A DNA stretch of 64,000 nucleotides, taken from Lachnospiraceae bacterium. GTDB lineage: Bacteria; Bacillota; Clostridia; Lachnospirales; Lachnospiraceae. The stretch's first letter is position 1; each line of letters begins with the position of its first letter. The translations under genes and the position numbers were made by a program. The notes beneath the pieces were generated by a model, which was not told where the DNA came from, ran no database searches, and saw only the letters and a program-made list of their open reading frames with translations. The DNA lies in NCBI GenBank assembly GCA_029008875.1, contig JAQXJP010000038.1, forward strand, positions 1-64,000. The letters run 5' to 3'. Positions 7,585 to 16,403 of the stretch are shown here, piece by piece.

Positions 7585-8685
7585 TTACTGTTCCACAACT
7601 TCTTCCGTGACAGGAATTTCTGCGGAACTGCTCCAAGTCCAGCTTCCCGTCATTTCGTCATCATTCGGTGTGTAGGTAAAGCGATTGACAACCGCTGTTC
7701 CGTTTCCGGTAAGTGTATCGTCGTAGGTGTTGGTAAAAGCTACGCTTGCAACACCGTCATTGTTTCCATCCTTCACAATCTGTGTTGTCGCTGTCGTGGA
7801 AGAAGTCGCCTTATAGGTCGCTCCTGTGTACACTTCCTCAACCGTCACCTTTGCGCCCGCCGGAATCCCTTCAATCACCGCCTGCTGTGTTCCCGCCTCG
7901 GAAAAATCAATGGTTACCACATTGCTGTACACCAGTTTTCCATCCTCTGAATCCCCGTTCAAGGAGGCATCCACTGCGGAATAATCCTTGTAAGCAGTCA
8001 CCTTATATACAAAGGAAGTTCCGTTCAAGGAAGTATTGAAGGTCTCCACGGTTTTGTTAATGACCAGATTGCCATACAGTTCTTGGTATTCCGGCTTCAA
8101 TACCGCACTCACATCATACTGCCATGCATCATTTGCCTCATCTGTCACAACAGCGTTGCCATTCGCATCATAGCTATAGTAATTGTTTCCCGGAACTGCA
8201 ACCAACGCCGGAGAAAACTCATAAGTGTATTCCTCTGTCTCAACCGGATCCACTACCATCAGGTACATTCCAAGCTTTCCTGTCTCGAGAGAAGCTGTCG
8301 TATCTGTACCACCCTGGATGGTTGCCTCTACCTGGTAGCACTTGGACAGTTCGCTATCTTCTGCTATCTCCGTCGCCATGGTGCTCCATTCTGAAGCAGT
8401 TGTCTTATCACTGATAATCCCTGCATCAAAGGAATCAACATTTCCGGTATATTCCCCAGACTCATTCACTGAAGCAACTTGATAAAATGTCACCTTGATG
8501 TCATTTACCTTCAATTCCTCGTAGGTATTTGACTCCGCAAGCCCCACCGTAATGGAAGCCTTCTGCTCGAAATCAATTGCCTTCGCGCCATACACCTTCG
8601 CAAGAGACAGACTTGACAACACAAGTGTCAAAGCAAGGGTCAGCACAACTGCGCTTCTCTTTTTCATAACAAACAATTTTTTCAA
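7585..8685 (-). CDS. Secreted pilin-like protein without a sorting signal
   Basis: 366 residues with a signal peptide (1-33, cut near VYGAKA). Residues about 40-200 resemble the N-terminal domain of Gram-positive pilins (VTFYQVASVNESGEY, LGMYLMVVDPV). Residues about 205-335 look like a Cna-B/isopeptide beta domain (NLVINKTVETFN, GAKVTVEEVYTG, VAFTNTYDD). The protein ends at EIPVTEEVVEQ with no LPXTG-like motif and no C-terminal membrane helix. Such a subunit could sit at a pilus position that needs no transpeptidation, be attached through another Lys, or be held noncovalently. The frame reads through without a break, so loss of an anchor by frameshift is not obvious. It follows the second class C sortase directly, in the same operon. 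Confidence 0.72.
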   Translation of the reverse strand: MKKLFVMKKRSAVVLTLALTLVLSSLSLAKVYGAKAIDFEQKASITVGLAESNTYEELKVNDIKVTFYQVASVNESGEYTGNVDSFDAGIISDKTTASEWSTMATEIAEDSELSKCYQVEATIQGGTDTTASLETGKLGMYLMVVDPVETEEYTYEFSPALVAVPGNNYYSYDANGNAVVTDEANDAWQYDVSAVLKPEYQELYGNLVINKTVETFNTSLNGTSFVYKVTAYKDYSAVDASLNGDSEDGKLVYSNVVTIDFSEAGTQQAVIEGIPAGAKVTVEEVYTGATYKATSSTTATTQIVKDGNNDGVASVAFTNTYDDTLTGNGTAVVNRFTYTPNDDEMTGSWTWSSSAEIPVTEEVVEQ

Positions 8686-9570
8686 TTATGAATCCTCCTT
8701 CACGCCCTTATTCCTTTTCCTGCGGAAAATCAATCGGAGCAAAAGTATCAATATCAAAGCCACAACCAGCCCGGCAATCAGGTACAGCATGTAATAATCC
8801 TTCACTGCCTCTACCACAACGCCGGCCGGAGTGTTATCATCCGTAATTTCTGTCGGTTCGTACGGAATACGGGTTCCGCGAACAATCAATCGATGGGTAT
8901 TCACACCGTAGGGTGTACATGTAAAAAGCGAAACATAATCCTCATTGTCATCGATGGCCAGAGCCTCTGACAGGGTGTCCATATCGGTACTCTCCACCAT
9001 AGGAAGTATCTGATCCACCTGGTAAGCCAAGGTCTCATCCAGCACTTTGATGTAGAACACATCCCCCTCCTCCAACTGATCCACATCCGTGAAAAGTTTG
9101 GAGGATGGCAATCCCCGATGGGCTGCCAACACACTGTGGGTTCCCTTTCCTCCGATGGGGAGGGAGGTTCCATTCAAATGCCCCACTCCGGTCTGGAGAA
9201 CGGAATCGGCAGTTCCATGATAGATGGAAAGCTTCACATTGATCTTGGGAATGGTGAGATAACCCATAATCCCATCGCCCCGAATATTGAGAGCCTGTCG
9301 GTAGGCGGACATCTCATTGTCCTCTTCGTCCTCCCCGAACACATCCCCATAGATGTTGTTCTCGGTAATGGTCGCATTCAATGCATTTGCCTGTTCCCAC
9401 TCCGTGGAAAAATCCTCCGGAGTCATAGCGGCAACCGTCTCCTGATAAGTGGAGATCAGTTGGTTTTGACGATATGTATTCCACTGATTGGAAATTGTAG
9501 GATATGTTAGTACTCCAAGCCCCACCAGAAAAAGCAGGGCAAACAAGTAACTCGCTATCTTTCTAAGCAT
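8686..9570 (-). CDS. Class C (pilin-polymerising) sortase, second copy
   Basis: 294 residues: N-terminal membrane helix (about 6-24), catalytic core and C-terminal helix (about 262-282), the two-anchor layout of class C sortases. Catalytic residues are H151 (LAAHRG), C218 (FTCTPYG) and R227 (NTHRLIVRG). The region before the core (FGEDEEDNEMSAYRQ, 78-92) stands where the lid with its Asp-Pro-aromatic motif normally lies, but no such motif is visible. It overlaps the end of the first sortase by 8 bp. It presumably works with the LPATG pilin and LPETG adhesin upstream; division of labour between the two copies is unknown. Confidence 0.93.
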   Translation of the reverse strand: MLRKIASYLFALLFLVGLGVLTYPTISNQWNTYRQNQLISTYQETVAAMTPEDFSTEWEQANALNATITENNIYGDVFGEDEEDNEMSAYRQALNIRGDGIMGYLTIPKINVKLSIYHGTADSVLQTGVGHLNGTSLPIGGKGTHSVLAAHRGLPSSKLFTDVDQLEEGDVFYIKVLDETLAYQVDQILPMVESTDMDTLSEALAIDDNEDYVSLFTCTPYGVNTHRLIVRGTRIPYEPTEITDDNTPAGVVVEAVKDYYMLYLIAGLVVALILILLLRLIFRRKRNKGVKEDS

Positions 9571-10435
9571 TTGTCCGACTATCCTTTTTTCTCAAGTAAC
9601 GATCCAGGAAGAACAAAGCCACAATAAATGCGATTGTCACCGCAAGACCAATCACAACCCAAAGTCCGTAATTGGTATGTAGGCTCACGCCGGCCAACGG
9701 CACAGTCTCCTCCTCAATCATGCCCTCCTCATAGGGAACACGATGACCGCGCACCAGCAAACGCTCTGTGTTGACTGCGTAAGGGGTACAGGTCAGCAGC
9801 GTGACCAAATCCTCTCCATCTTCCACCATAAGTGCGGAGGTGTCTTCCGGCTCAACCACCAGAATCTGATCCACCTCATAAGCAAGGGTCTGATCCAGTA
9901 CCTTGATGTAAAAATGATCGCCCTCTTCCATCAGATCCAAATCTGTAAAAAGAGATGCGCTGGGAAGTCCTCGGTGTGCGGACAAAACAGAATGTGTGCT
10001 CTCCCCTCCAATTGGGAGTGAACTTCCTTCCAGGTGTCCGGCTCCAATCTGAAGCACTTCCTCACTGGTTCCGTGAAAAACAGGAATCTTGATTCCAATC
10101 TTGGGAATCTCCACATATCCCATAATTCCGTCCCCATTCAGGTTCAGGCAGGACATGTATGACTCATCCTCCTCTTCTGCCGCTTCCGCCACCGCGAAAG
10201 AGTCCGGCAAAATACTGGGCACCAAATTGGAATTGTAGGTGCTGGCCATGCTGGCCTGCGCCTTGTAGTCGATCAGTTCCTCTTCATCGGCTTTCTCGAC
10301 GGCTTCCACATAGGTGGAAATCAATTGCTGTTGTCTGTGATTATTCCATATATTGGAGATAAGTGGATACAGCAGCAAGGACAAACCGGAGAGCATCAAC
10401 AATGCTATTCCCACTATTTTCAGTTTCTTATTCAT
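9563..10435 (-). CDS. Class C (pilin-polymerising) sortase, first copy
   Basis: 290 residues with helices at about 6-26 and 258-278. Catalytic residues H154 (LSAHRG), C216 (LLTCTPYA) and R225 (NTERLLVRG) are present. The likely lid segment contains PDSF (77-80) and a run of Glu but no Asp-Pro-aromatic motif. It shares much sequence with the sortase just downstream (HxGTxxxVLQxGxGHL, SLPIGG, STHSVL/GTHSVL), so the two are duplicates that have diverged. The gene begins after a hairpin that follows the pilin gene, which could lower its expression relative to pilin. AAGGAGAA lies upstream of the ATG. Confidence 0.93.
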   Translation of the reverse strand: MNKKLKIVGIALLMLSGLSLLLYPLISNIWNNHRQQQLISTYVEAVEKADEEELIDYKAQASMASTYNSNLVPSILPDSFAVAEAAEEEDESYMSCLNLNGDGIMGYVEIPKIGIKIPVFHGTSEEVLQIGAGHLEGSSLPIGGESTHSVLSAHRGLPSASLFTDLDLMEEGDHFYIKVLDQTLAYEVDQILVVEPEDTSALMVEDGEDLVTLLTCTPYAVNTERLLVRGHRVPYEEGMIEEETVPLAGVSLHTNYGLWVVIGLAVTIAFIVALFFLDRYLRKKDSRTNA

Positions 10436-10473
10436 CCGGGTTCTCCTTATTGTTGTATCCGTTATCAGTCCGC

Positions 10474-10491
10474 TAGGGGCGGTTCCCCGCC
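10474..10491 (-). other. Strong hairpin between pilin and sortase genes (no T tract)
   Basis: GGGGCGG paired with CCGCCCC, short loop, in the 84-bp gap after the pilin stop. On the minus strand it is followed by TAGCGGACTG, not by T residues. It is therefore better read as a processing/stabilising hairpin or weak attenuator that keeps pilin mRNA above sortase mRNA. Confidence 0.6.
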
Positions 10492-10519
10492 CCTTGTTGG
10501 ACCAATTAGCATTTTACAA

Positions 10520-11860
10520 TTAGCGAGCGTTCTTTCTTCTGGTTGCGAAGAATAATCCAGCTGCGATAACCATGATTGCTACACCTGCGATGGTGAAGAT
10601 TGTGGTACCGATACCACCGGTTGCAGGAAGAGCGGAAAGTGTAGTATCAATCATATAGGTTGATACACTAACATGTTCACTTGGTGTTTCAGCCTGCTCG
10701 ATGGTAGCAGATACATCCTGAGTGTTTACGGAATATCCTTCCGGAGCAACGGTCTCCTGGAAGAAGTATGTTCCCTCGTCAAGACCGGATACCTTAAGGG
10801 TTCCATCCTGGCCTGTTACAACAGATGTTGCATTTTCAATCTTTTCTACCCAGCCGGTAAATACATAGTTTGCATCAAAAGTTGCGTAATTCTTAACACC
10901 TTCTACCACTTCATATACAACAAAGGTTGCACCTGCAAGCTTTGTGTTGTCAGTAAGCACTTCGTTGTTATCATCAGAAGCATACTTTGTGAGGGTGATA
11001 TCACCGGTAAATCCTTTGATAACCTCAGATTTGTGAGCATCATCGTTCTTGTTGCTCCATGCCTGGTTCTCATAACCATTGTTTCCAGCAACAACAGCTG
11101 TGTATGTAAGAACTACAGTTGCGCCGGTCTTCTCAACCTGAGAACTTAAATCAACCGCATACTTCTCAGGTTCAGTTTCTGTTGCATCTATCTTAGTAAG
11201 CGTAGCGTTTGCAACCTCTGCACCTGCTACAGTTGCAGAAACAAGGGTCAAGTCTGTCAGGTTTGTCGGCTGATCGTATACTACGAATTCCTTATTTACT
11301 TCATTCTCAGCGAAATAAGGAACAGTAGTGGTAACGGTAAATGTTACCTCCTGACCTGCATGAACGAAAGTATCATCTGCTTCCTTATCTGTTTTGGAAT
11401 CATTACCCTTAGCAACAACAGTTGCATCAGCAACTACCATCAGGCCGTTGGCATTGTAATCATATGCCTTTGCAACCATCGGGTTGTAGGTAACACTCTC
11501 ACCGGTTGCAAGGATGAGGTAAGCGCCCGGCTCTGTCACTGCAAATTCAACTGCAACACCATTTTCAGATGTCTTTGTAGCCATAGCGGTTGCGGTTGCT
11601 GCAGCATTCTTCAAAGCGTCAAGGTCATACACTGCATTGCCGTTCTCGAAAGTAACGCCGCCTTTTGCCCAATCTGCAACTTTCCAGTTGCTGTTCTGGG
11701 AGTCAAGAGTAACCATCTTGTAAATGCTTACCTCGGTGTTTTCTCTGTCAGAGAAATTCTTAACAGTTACTTTGTTGGTGTCTGCAAAAACAGTTACGTT
11801 CATTGCAAACATCATTACCATTGCAAGAGCAAAGGCCAGAATCTTTTTCATTTTCTTCAT
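10520..11860 (-). CDS. Major pilin subunit with LPATG sorting signal
   Basis: 446 residues counted from the ATG at 11860, which has AAGGAGAG upstream; a longer frame from 11950 has no comparable site. Signal peptide 1-26 (cut after VFA). The body has pilin-type domains: an N-terminal domain (EVSIYKMVTLDSQ, PGAYLILATGE), a middle beta domain (VTFTVTTTVPYFA) and a Cna-B domain near the end (GATFVVYEVVEG, GTYFFQETVAPEGY), where the Glu of the E-box type QETVAPEGY suggests an isopeptide bond. Sorting signal LPATG is at 411-415, then a membrane helix and RRKNAR. The size and the two class C sortases downstream fit the shaft subunit. Its promoter region carries the same direct repeats as the adhesin gene (11983-12016). 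Confidence 0.9.
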   Translation of the reverse strand: MKKMKKILAFALAMVMMFAMNVTVFADTNKVTVKNFSDRENTEVSIYKMVTLDSQNSNWKVADWAKGGVTFENGNAVYDLDALKNAAATATAMATKTSENGVAVEFAVTEPGAYLILATGESVTYNPMVAKAYDYNANGLMVVADATVVAKGNDSKTDKEADDTFVHAGQEVTFTVTTTVPYFAENEVNKEFVVYDQPTNLTDLTLVSATVAGAEVANATLTKIDATETEPEKYAVDLSSQVEKTGATVVLTYTAVVAGNNGYENQAWSNKNDDAHKSEVIKGFTGDITLTKYASDDNNEVLTDNTKLAGATFVVYEVVEGVKNYATFDANYVFTGWVEKIENATSVVTGQDGTLKVSGLDEGTYFFQETVAPEGYSVNTQDVSATIEQAETPSEHVSVSTYMIDTTLSALPATGGIGTTIFTIAGVAIMVIAAGLFFATRRKNAR

Positions 11861-11982
11861 CGTTTTCTCTCCTTTTTGGGTTTTCCCCTTAATTAAAATT
11901 TTAATAATTTTATTAAATGGGAACAGGCTCAAAAGGTGAATTACTACCATGGGCGTTCCTTTTCCCTTAATAAACTAGTGAC

Positions 11983-12016
11983 ATTATGCCATCTTCCGGT
12001 AACACCGCAGTCACAC
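11983..12016 (-). promoter_or_regulatory. SARP-type promoter of the major pilin
   Basis: On the minus strand two 8-bp repeats, GTGTGACT (12016-12009) and GTGTTACC (12005-11998), lie 11 bp apart. They are followed after 9 bp by the -10 box CATAAT (11988-11983). No -35 hexamer is needed in this layout. The leader to the ATG is about 120 bases. 16 of 19 bases match the adhesin promoter element at 16228-16246. Confidence 0.7.
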
Positions 12017-12039
12017 GGTCGGCATTCGTTACCTTTTTC

Positions 12040-15000
12040 CTATTTCACGCTGTAAGCCTTACGTCTCATGAGGAAGATGAAAAGTGCTCCTCCCATCATC
12101 ATGAACATACCGGTAAAAGCGTACAGCAGGATTCCGCATCCTCCGGTCTCCGGAAGTGAGTAAACTGCTTCATCCTCAAAAATCAAAGTCTGTGTGAAAT
12201 CCTTACCGTTTTGCGACTTAATCAAATCGGTTGCGGCATCATACTTCCCGTTTGCAGTGTTGACTTTGAGTCCCACTGCTTTGCTTACTGTGATATTCCA
12301 TTCTGTAGTATCTACGGTGTATCCGGTTGGTGCCTCAATTTCCTTCAAGCTGTAAGTTCCATCCGGAATGCTTTCCACCAGTTTCTCCCCTGCATAAGAA
12401 TCATCGGAGTACCAAGCAACCACACCTTCACTTCCGCTTACCCCGTAGAAAGTAGCTGCGTCATTGTACAAGCGGAATTTTGCGCCCGCCAGTTTCAAAT
12501 CATTGTTGGTTGCGCTTGCCTTCACCAATTTCCAACTATAACGGTCGCGAACCTGCACTACCGGATGTTTGTACGTCTCTTCCACGCCGTTTCCTTTAAA
12601 CGTATAAGATACTTTTGCTTCATCATTGGAGCGGAAACCTGACTTTCCGGAAGATGTAATCGGATTATTATCCGCCGCATCGGTTCCCTCTTCACCTGTG
12701 TGAGGATATCCGGTTTTCGCATATTCCTCATACGCTTTTTCAGAGGCAACTACCTTGAAGGTCACGGAATAGGTGTATCCTTTACTCAATTCGTAGTTAT
12801 CCGGGAAATCCAGGACAACCGTCTTGTTATTGTAGCTTGCTGTTAATGTTTGGTCGTCAATCTTGTAGGTGGCGTTTGTCTCACCGAGCGCTCCTGCTGT
12901 GGAAGTTCCAACCTCGTTTCCGTCCTTATCCTTCACACTAATCTGGAATGTGCTTCCCTCAACGATGTCCACATACTGACTCAACTTATCTGTGATGATG
13001 ACATCGGAAGAATAGTAGGTGGTGGTAACTGTCCTTATCTCCACATCTTCCTTAATCTGTTCTGCGATCTTGCTGAACTCGCTCACTAATTCGGAAACAT
13101 CTTTATTAACCGTGCTCTTCTTTTGAGCATTGGAATTATTGGTGACATTTGTGAGTACTGTCAAACCGCTCATGTTGTTGTATACGTTGCTCACCAAATT
13201 GATTCCAACGGAATACATGGAATCGCATTTGATTGCCTCTGCACCCATAAGTGCACCATGATAATCCGTGTAGTTTGTACGGTTTCCTCCTCCGAGACAG
13301 GGTACGCCATCATTGCTCAAGTAATACTTTCCATCATCACAGTGACCAGACCAATCATGGTACCAACCACTGTGTTCCTTACACAAATGATAGGTCGGCT
13401 GTCCGTCTGTCAAGAAAATAACAATTTTTTGTGCATCCGCTCGAGCAGTTTTTATTTCGTTTCCTGCTTTTACCAATCCAGCCTGATAATTGGTCCCGCT
13501 ATCACAGGTTATTGTATTTACCTTTGCTTTTACAGAATTCGCATCTATCCATCCTTTTCCGGATTTTACAACAGCGTCATCTGAAAAAGTAATCAATTTC
13601 CATTGAGAATCAATATTTGTGTTTGAAGAAATCGAATCAACGAGTGTTGATGCAGCCGTTTTTGCTGTCGCCAAACGATTATTATCATTCATAGATCCGG
13701 AATTATCAAAGACAATCACAATATCAAGCTTTGCTTTTTCCGTAACAACCGTTGTATCCGTCACCGTGGTGGTAACCGTCTCCTCCGGTCCCTTGAAAGA
13801 CAATGTCAAATCATAGTCGTCCTCGTCCTTATTGTACTTAATTACTTTGGACAACTCGCTGTTTACGTCTGTAACAGTTGTCTTATTCAAAATATTCTTG
13901 AACTCGAATCTTGTACTTGCCGCATCGTTTACAGCACCGGTAGCAGTTCTTGCTTCCGCAGAATCCGCATTGAAAATGGTCTGAACCGCTCCGTTTACGG
14001 AAACCTTCGTGCTGAATTGATTCAAAACATAATTGTACTTGGAATTTGACACTCCGGTCTCTGTCACAGAGTAATTTCCGGATGTAAGATTCGCAAATAC
14101 CGCATACTCTCCACTCTTTAAGGTGAACTTACCATTGGCATCCGTATATCGAACGGTGCTGTCTGTGTTCAAGGTGTACGCTGCATTGGCAAGTGCTGTG
14201 CCGTTAGCATCCTTAACCACGAATTCATAATCGGAAGTATCGTCTGCTTCTGTCTCTGTCGCATTCTTTGAAACAAACAGACTTCCCTTCGGAATGGTCT
14301 GAAGGTTGAACTTCAGTTTACAATTGGACTGCTGATTTCCTCTCTCCATATAGTAAAACTTCATGGTATGGGTGGAAAAATCATCAAAGGTATTTCCGAC
14401 GAAGTCTTCTGTTGAAACCCCTGCGGCTTCAAACATATCCTTGATCGTGGTTGTGTACTCATTCTTTGCCGCCTTGTCAATGTATACCTGACCGGTTGCA
14501 AAGTTGATGGAACCTGACACGGTTCCGTGAATTCCACCGATATCCAAAACCAACACGTCATCGATGAATACCCACACATCATCGTCTCCGGAAAACTCAA
14601 AGACCATGTCCTTGTCATTGATTTTTCCACTTTGAGGCTGAACAAAGTCTGTCTCAACCGTCATGGCAAAATAGTGGTTAACCTCATCGCTGCCGAGAGT
14701 ATCGCCCACATTATTGGTATTTGAAGAATGTGCCTTTTCAAAACTTGTCAGTGGGAAAAAGCCCCCATCCGACATAGCTCCATTGTAAACAGTGAAATTA
14801 TTTTCACCCGCACATCCTGCCAGAGTCGCGAAATTGCTGGCACTGTCGTATTGATAATAGCCTTCCTCATCCTTCACAAACAGATAATTGGCATTCCGAT
14901 AACATTTCTTTGCATCGGCAATATCATTTTCATCGTAAAGATACTTTAGCGATTCGCCATTTCCCCATGAAGCCAACTGAGGATACCCATCGCTTCCAAG

Positions 15001-16146
15001 TTTATTGGCAACAATTCCCTGGGTGGCACCATATCCTGCTTCATATTTATTCTGCACCGGACTTCCACCCGTAGCACTATTCATAAATTTCAAATAATGG
15101 TTTTTATTGATTCCGTAACCTTCCCCATAATTTCCCAACGTGCCAATTGCTTCACTTACATTTCCCGGTACATTGGCTTTATAATCAAATACATTGATGT
15201 CAATCACATCCCTGGTATCAAGTGTCTCAATCTGATTAGAGACATCCTTATATACAAGGTAAAGATTAACATATTGAGTAGTATACTCCTGTTCTGTAAC
15301 AGTTTTCACAAGAGTACTTTCCCCATTATAGAAAGAAAGCGTTCTGGTACCATTCTGGCGTTCTGCCTTCATAGTCTGAACTTCTGTCCCGCCGTAGACA
15401 TAATCCAACATCGTCTTCTGATAGGAATATCCGCTGATTTCTCCTGCGTAATCGGAAAAAGTAATTGTGGAACCTTTTTTGAATTCGACGGTACTTGTTT
15501 GGGTTCCGTTTATCTCATTGCCGTATTCGTTGACATAACATGCAGTAATAACAAATTTTCTCGAGTTCGATGTCCACACCAGACTGAAGGCAGAGAAGCT
15601 CTCCGTCACGAACTCCACGCTGTCAACCGCATTTTCTTCCGTGGTATTTACGGTACTGTCCGCAGTCAGATCCTTCACCTCAACAGCATCATCGCTCTCT
15701 TCCAAATGCATAAGAGACACGCTGGCCTCAGCTGCGTTTTCCAATCCCTCCGGAATTGCTGCGCTCTTGTACTCCATGGATACAGCCACGCTTCCCTCCG
15801 GCTCGATCTCGTTTCCGTCCTGATCCACAAAACGGATATCATACGCCAGGAAACCTGCCACCTCATAATCATTTTCAGAAGCATCGCTCTCCAACTGAGC
15901 TTCCACCTCTTCGTATGCGGTTCCTTCCGTAATTGGGGTCACTTCAAGTTTTGCGTCAGAAGGAAGGACATCACTTTCTGCAGTTGCCTCTACCGATATC
16001 TCACTATCTTCATATGTATAGACTTTTTCTTCGCTTGTCTGTGTCTCCGCTACTTCCGTGGCAAGAGTGGATACATTTCCGCCCAGCACCATCCCAACAC
16101 AGAGCGTTAACACGATTAATCTTTTTATGAAAGGAACTTTCTTCAT
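12040..16146 (-). CDS. Large pilus tip adhesin: fibro-slime/PA14-like, vWA, Cna-B, LPETG
   Basis: 1368 residues. Signal peptide 1-30. Residues about 315-620 form a fibro-slime/PA14-like domain with DDDVWVFIDD (521-530) and GGIHG. A Cna-B-type domain follows (about 615-755). The vWA domain (about 805-1035) has an intact metal site start, DNSGS (814-818), and FLTDGQ (911-916); between its strands is an insert with three Cys (922, 936, 950) and several His and Asp. A C-terminal SpaA-like Cna-B (about 1203-1330: LAGAKFRLYND, GTYSLKEIEAPTGY) precedes LPETG (1331-1335), a membrane helix and RRK. This is the layout of tip adhesins that contact host or matrix. It is the first gene of the pilus operon, with a SARP-type promoter, and GGAGGAAAGG before the ATG. 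Confidence 0.92.
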   Translation of the reverse strand: MKKVPFIKRLIVLTLCVGMVLGGNVSTLATEVAETQTSEEKVYTYEDSEISVEATAESDVLPSDAKLEVTPITEGTAYEEVEAQLESDASENDYEVAGFLAYDIRFVDQDGNEIEPEGSVAVSMEYKSAAIPEGLENAAEASVSLMHLEESDDAVEVKDLTADSTVNTTEENAVDSVEFVTESFSAFSLVWTSNSRKFVITACYVNEYGNEINGTQTSTVEFKKGSTITFSDYAGEISGYSYQKTMLDYVYGGTEVQTMKAERQNGTRTLSFYNGESTLVKTVTEQEYTTQYVNLYLVYKDVSNQIETLDTRDVIDINVFDYKANVPGNVSEAIGTLGNYGEGYGINKNHYLKFMNSATGGSPVQNKYEAGYGATQGIVANKLGSDGYPQLASWGNGESLKYLYDENDIADAKKCYRNANYLFVKDEEGYYQYDSASNFATLAGCAGENNFTVYNGAMSDGGFFPLTSFEKAHSSNTNNVGDTLGSDEVNHYFAMTVETDFVQPQSGKINDKDMVFEFSGDDDVWVFIDDVLVLDIGGIHGTVSGSINFATGQVYIDKAAKNEYTTTIKDMFEAAGVSTEDFVGNTFDDFSTHTMKFYYMERGNQQSNCKLKFNLQTIPKGSLFVSKNATETEADDTSDYEFVVKDANGTALANAAYTLNTDSTVRYTDANGKFTLKSGEYAVFANLTSGNYSVTETGVSNSKYNYVLNQFSTKVSVNGAVQTIFNADSAEARTATGAVNDAASTRFEFKNILNKTTVTDVNSELSKVIKYNKDEDDYDLTLSFKGPEETVTTTVTDTTVVTEKAKLDIVIVFDNSGSMNDNNRLATAKTAASTLVDSISSNTNIDSQWKLITFSDDAVVKSGKGWIDANSVKAKVNTITCDSGTNYQAGLVKAGNEIKTARADAQKIVIFLTDGQPTYHLCKEHSGWYHDWSGHCDDGKYYLSNDGVPCLGGGNRTNYTDYHGALMGAEAIKCDSMYSVGINLVSNVYNNMSGLTVLTNVTNNSNAQKKSTVNKDVSELVSEFSKIAEQIKEDVEIRTVTTTYYSSDVIITDKLSQYVDIVEGSTFQISVKDKDGNEVGTSTAGALGETNATYKIDDQTLTASYNNKTVVLDFPDNYELSKGYTYSVTFKVVASEKAYEEYAKTGYPHTGEEGTDAADNNPITSSGKSGFRSNDEAKVSYTFKGNGVEETYKHPVVQVRDRYSWKLVKASATNNDLKLAGAKFRLYNDAATFYGVSGSEGVVAWYSDDSYAGEKLVESIPDGTYSLKEIEAPTGYTVDTTEWNITVSKAVGLKVNTANGKYDAATDLIKSQNGKDFTQTLIFEDEAVYSLPETGGCGILLYAFTGMFMMMGGALFIFLMRRKAYSVK

Positions 16147-16212
16147 GAACCCTTTCCTCCTATATATATGTCTGTGACCAATTAATATTATTCGTCTCGC
16201 TTAACGTTTAAC

Positions 16213-16246
16213 ACTATAAATGTCAATGGTCACACGGCGGTCACAC
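16213..16246 (-). promoter_or_regulatory. SARP-type promoter of the tip adhesin
   Basis: Minus-strand repeats GTGTGACC (16246-16239) and GTGTGACC (16235-16228) with an 11-bp period, then 9 bp, then the -10 box TATAGT (16218-16213). The same spacing is found at the pilin promoter. The heptamer/4-bp-spacer/8-9 bp to -10 arrangement is established for SARP activators such as ActII-ORF4 and DnrI. Confidence 0.72.
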
Positions 16247-16324
16247 AAGGTTAATTCGGTACCAAATAACCATAAACACATGACTTTTTCCTTTTGTGAG
16301 AAGCCACTTATCGACAAATTGCGT

Positions 16325-16361
16325 CAAAAAAAGACACTTCCTCAATCATCGGAAGTGTCTT
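16325..16361 (-). terminator. Intrinsic terminator of the SARP-like regulator
   Basis: 11-bp perfect stem AAGACACTTCC / GGAAGTGTCTT (16331-16341, 16351-16361) followed on the minus strand by TTTTTTGACG. It separates the regulator from the pilus operon. Confidence 0.88.
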
Positions 16362-16403
16362 ATAATCCTTTGTCCTATGTAAAAATAAATCTGTTCCTTT
16401 TCC

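Noticed and set aside
15097-16110. 337-residue plus-strand open frame
   Set aside because: Antisense to the tip adhesin, no ribosome site and no recognisable domain.
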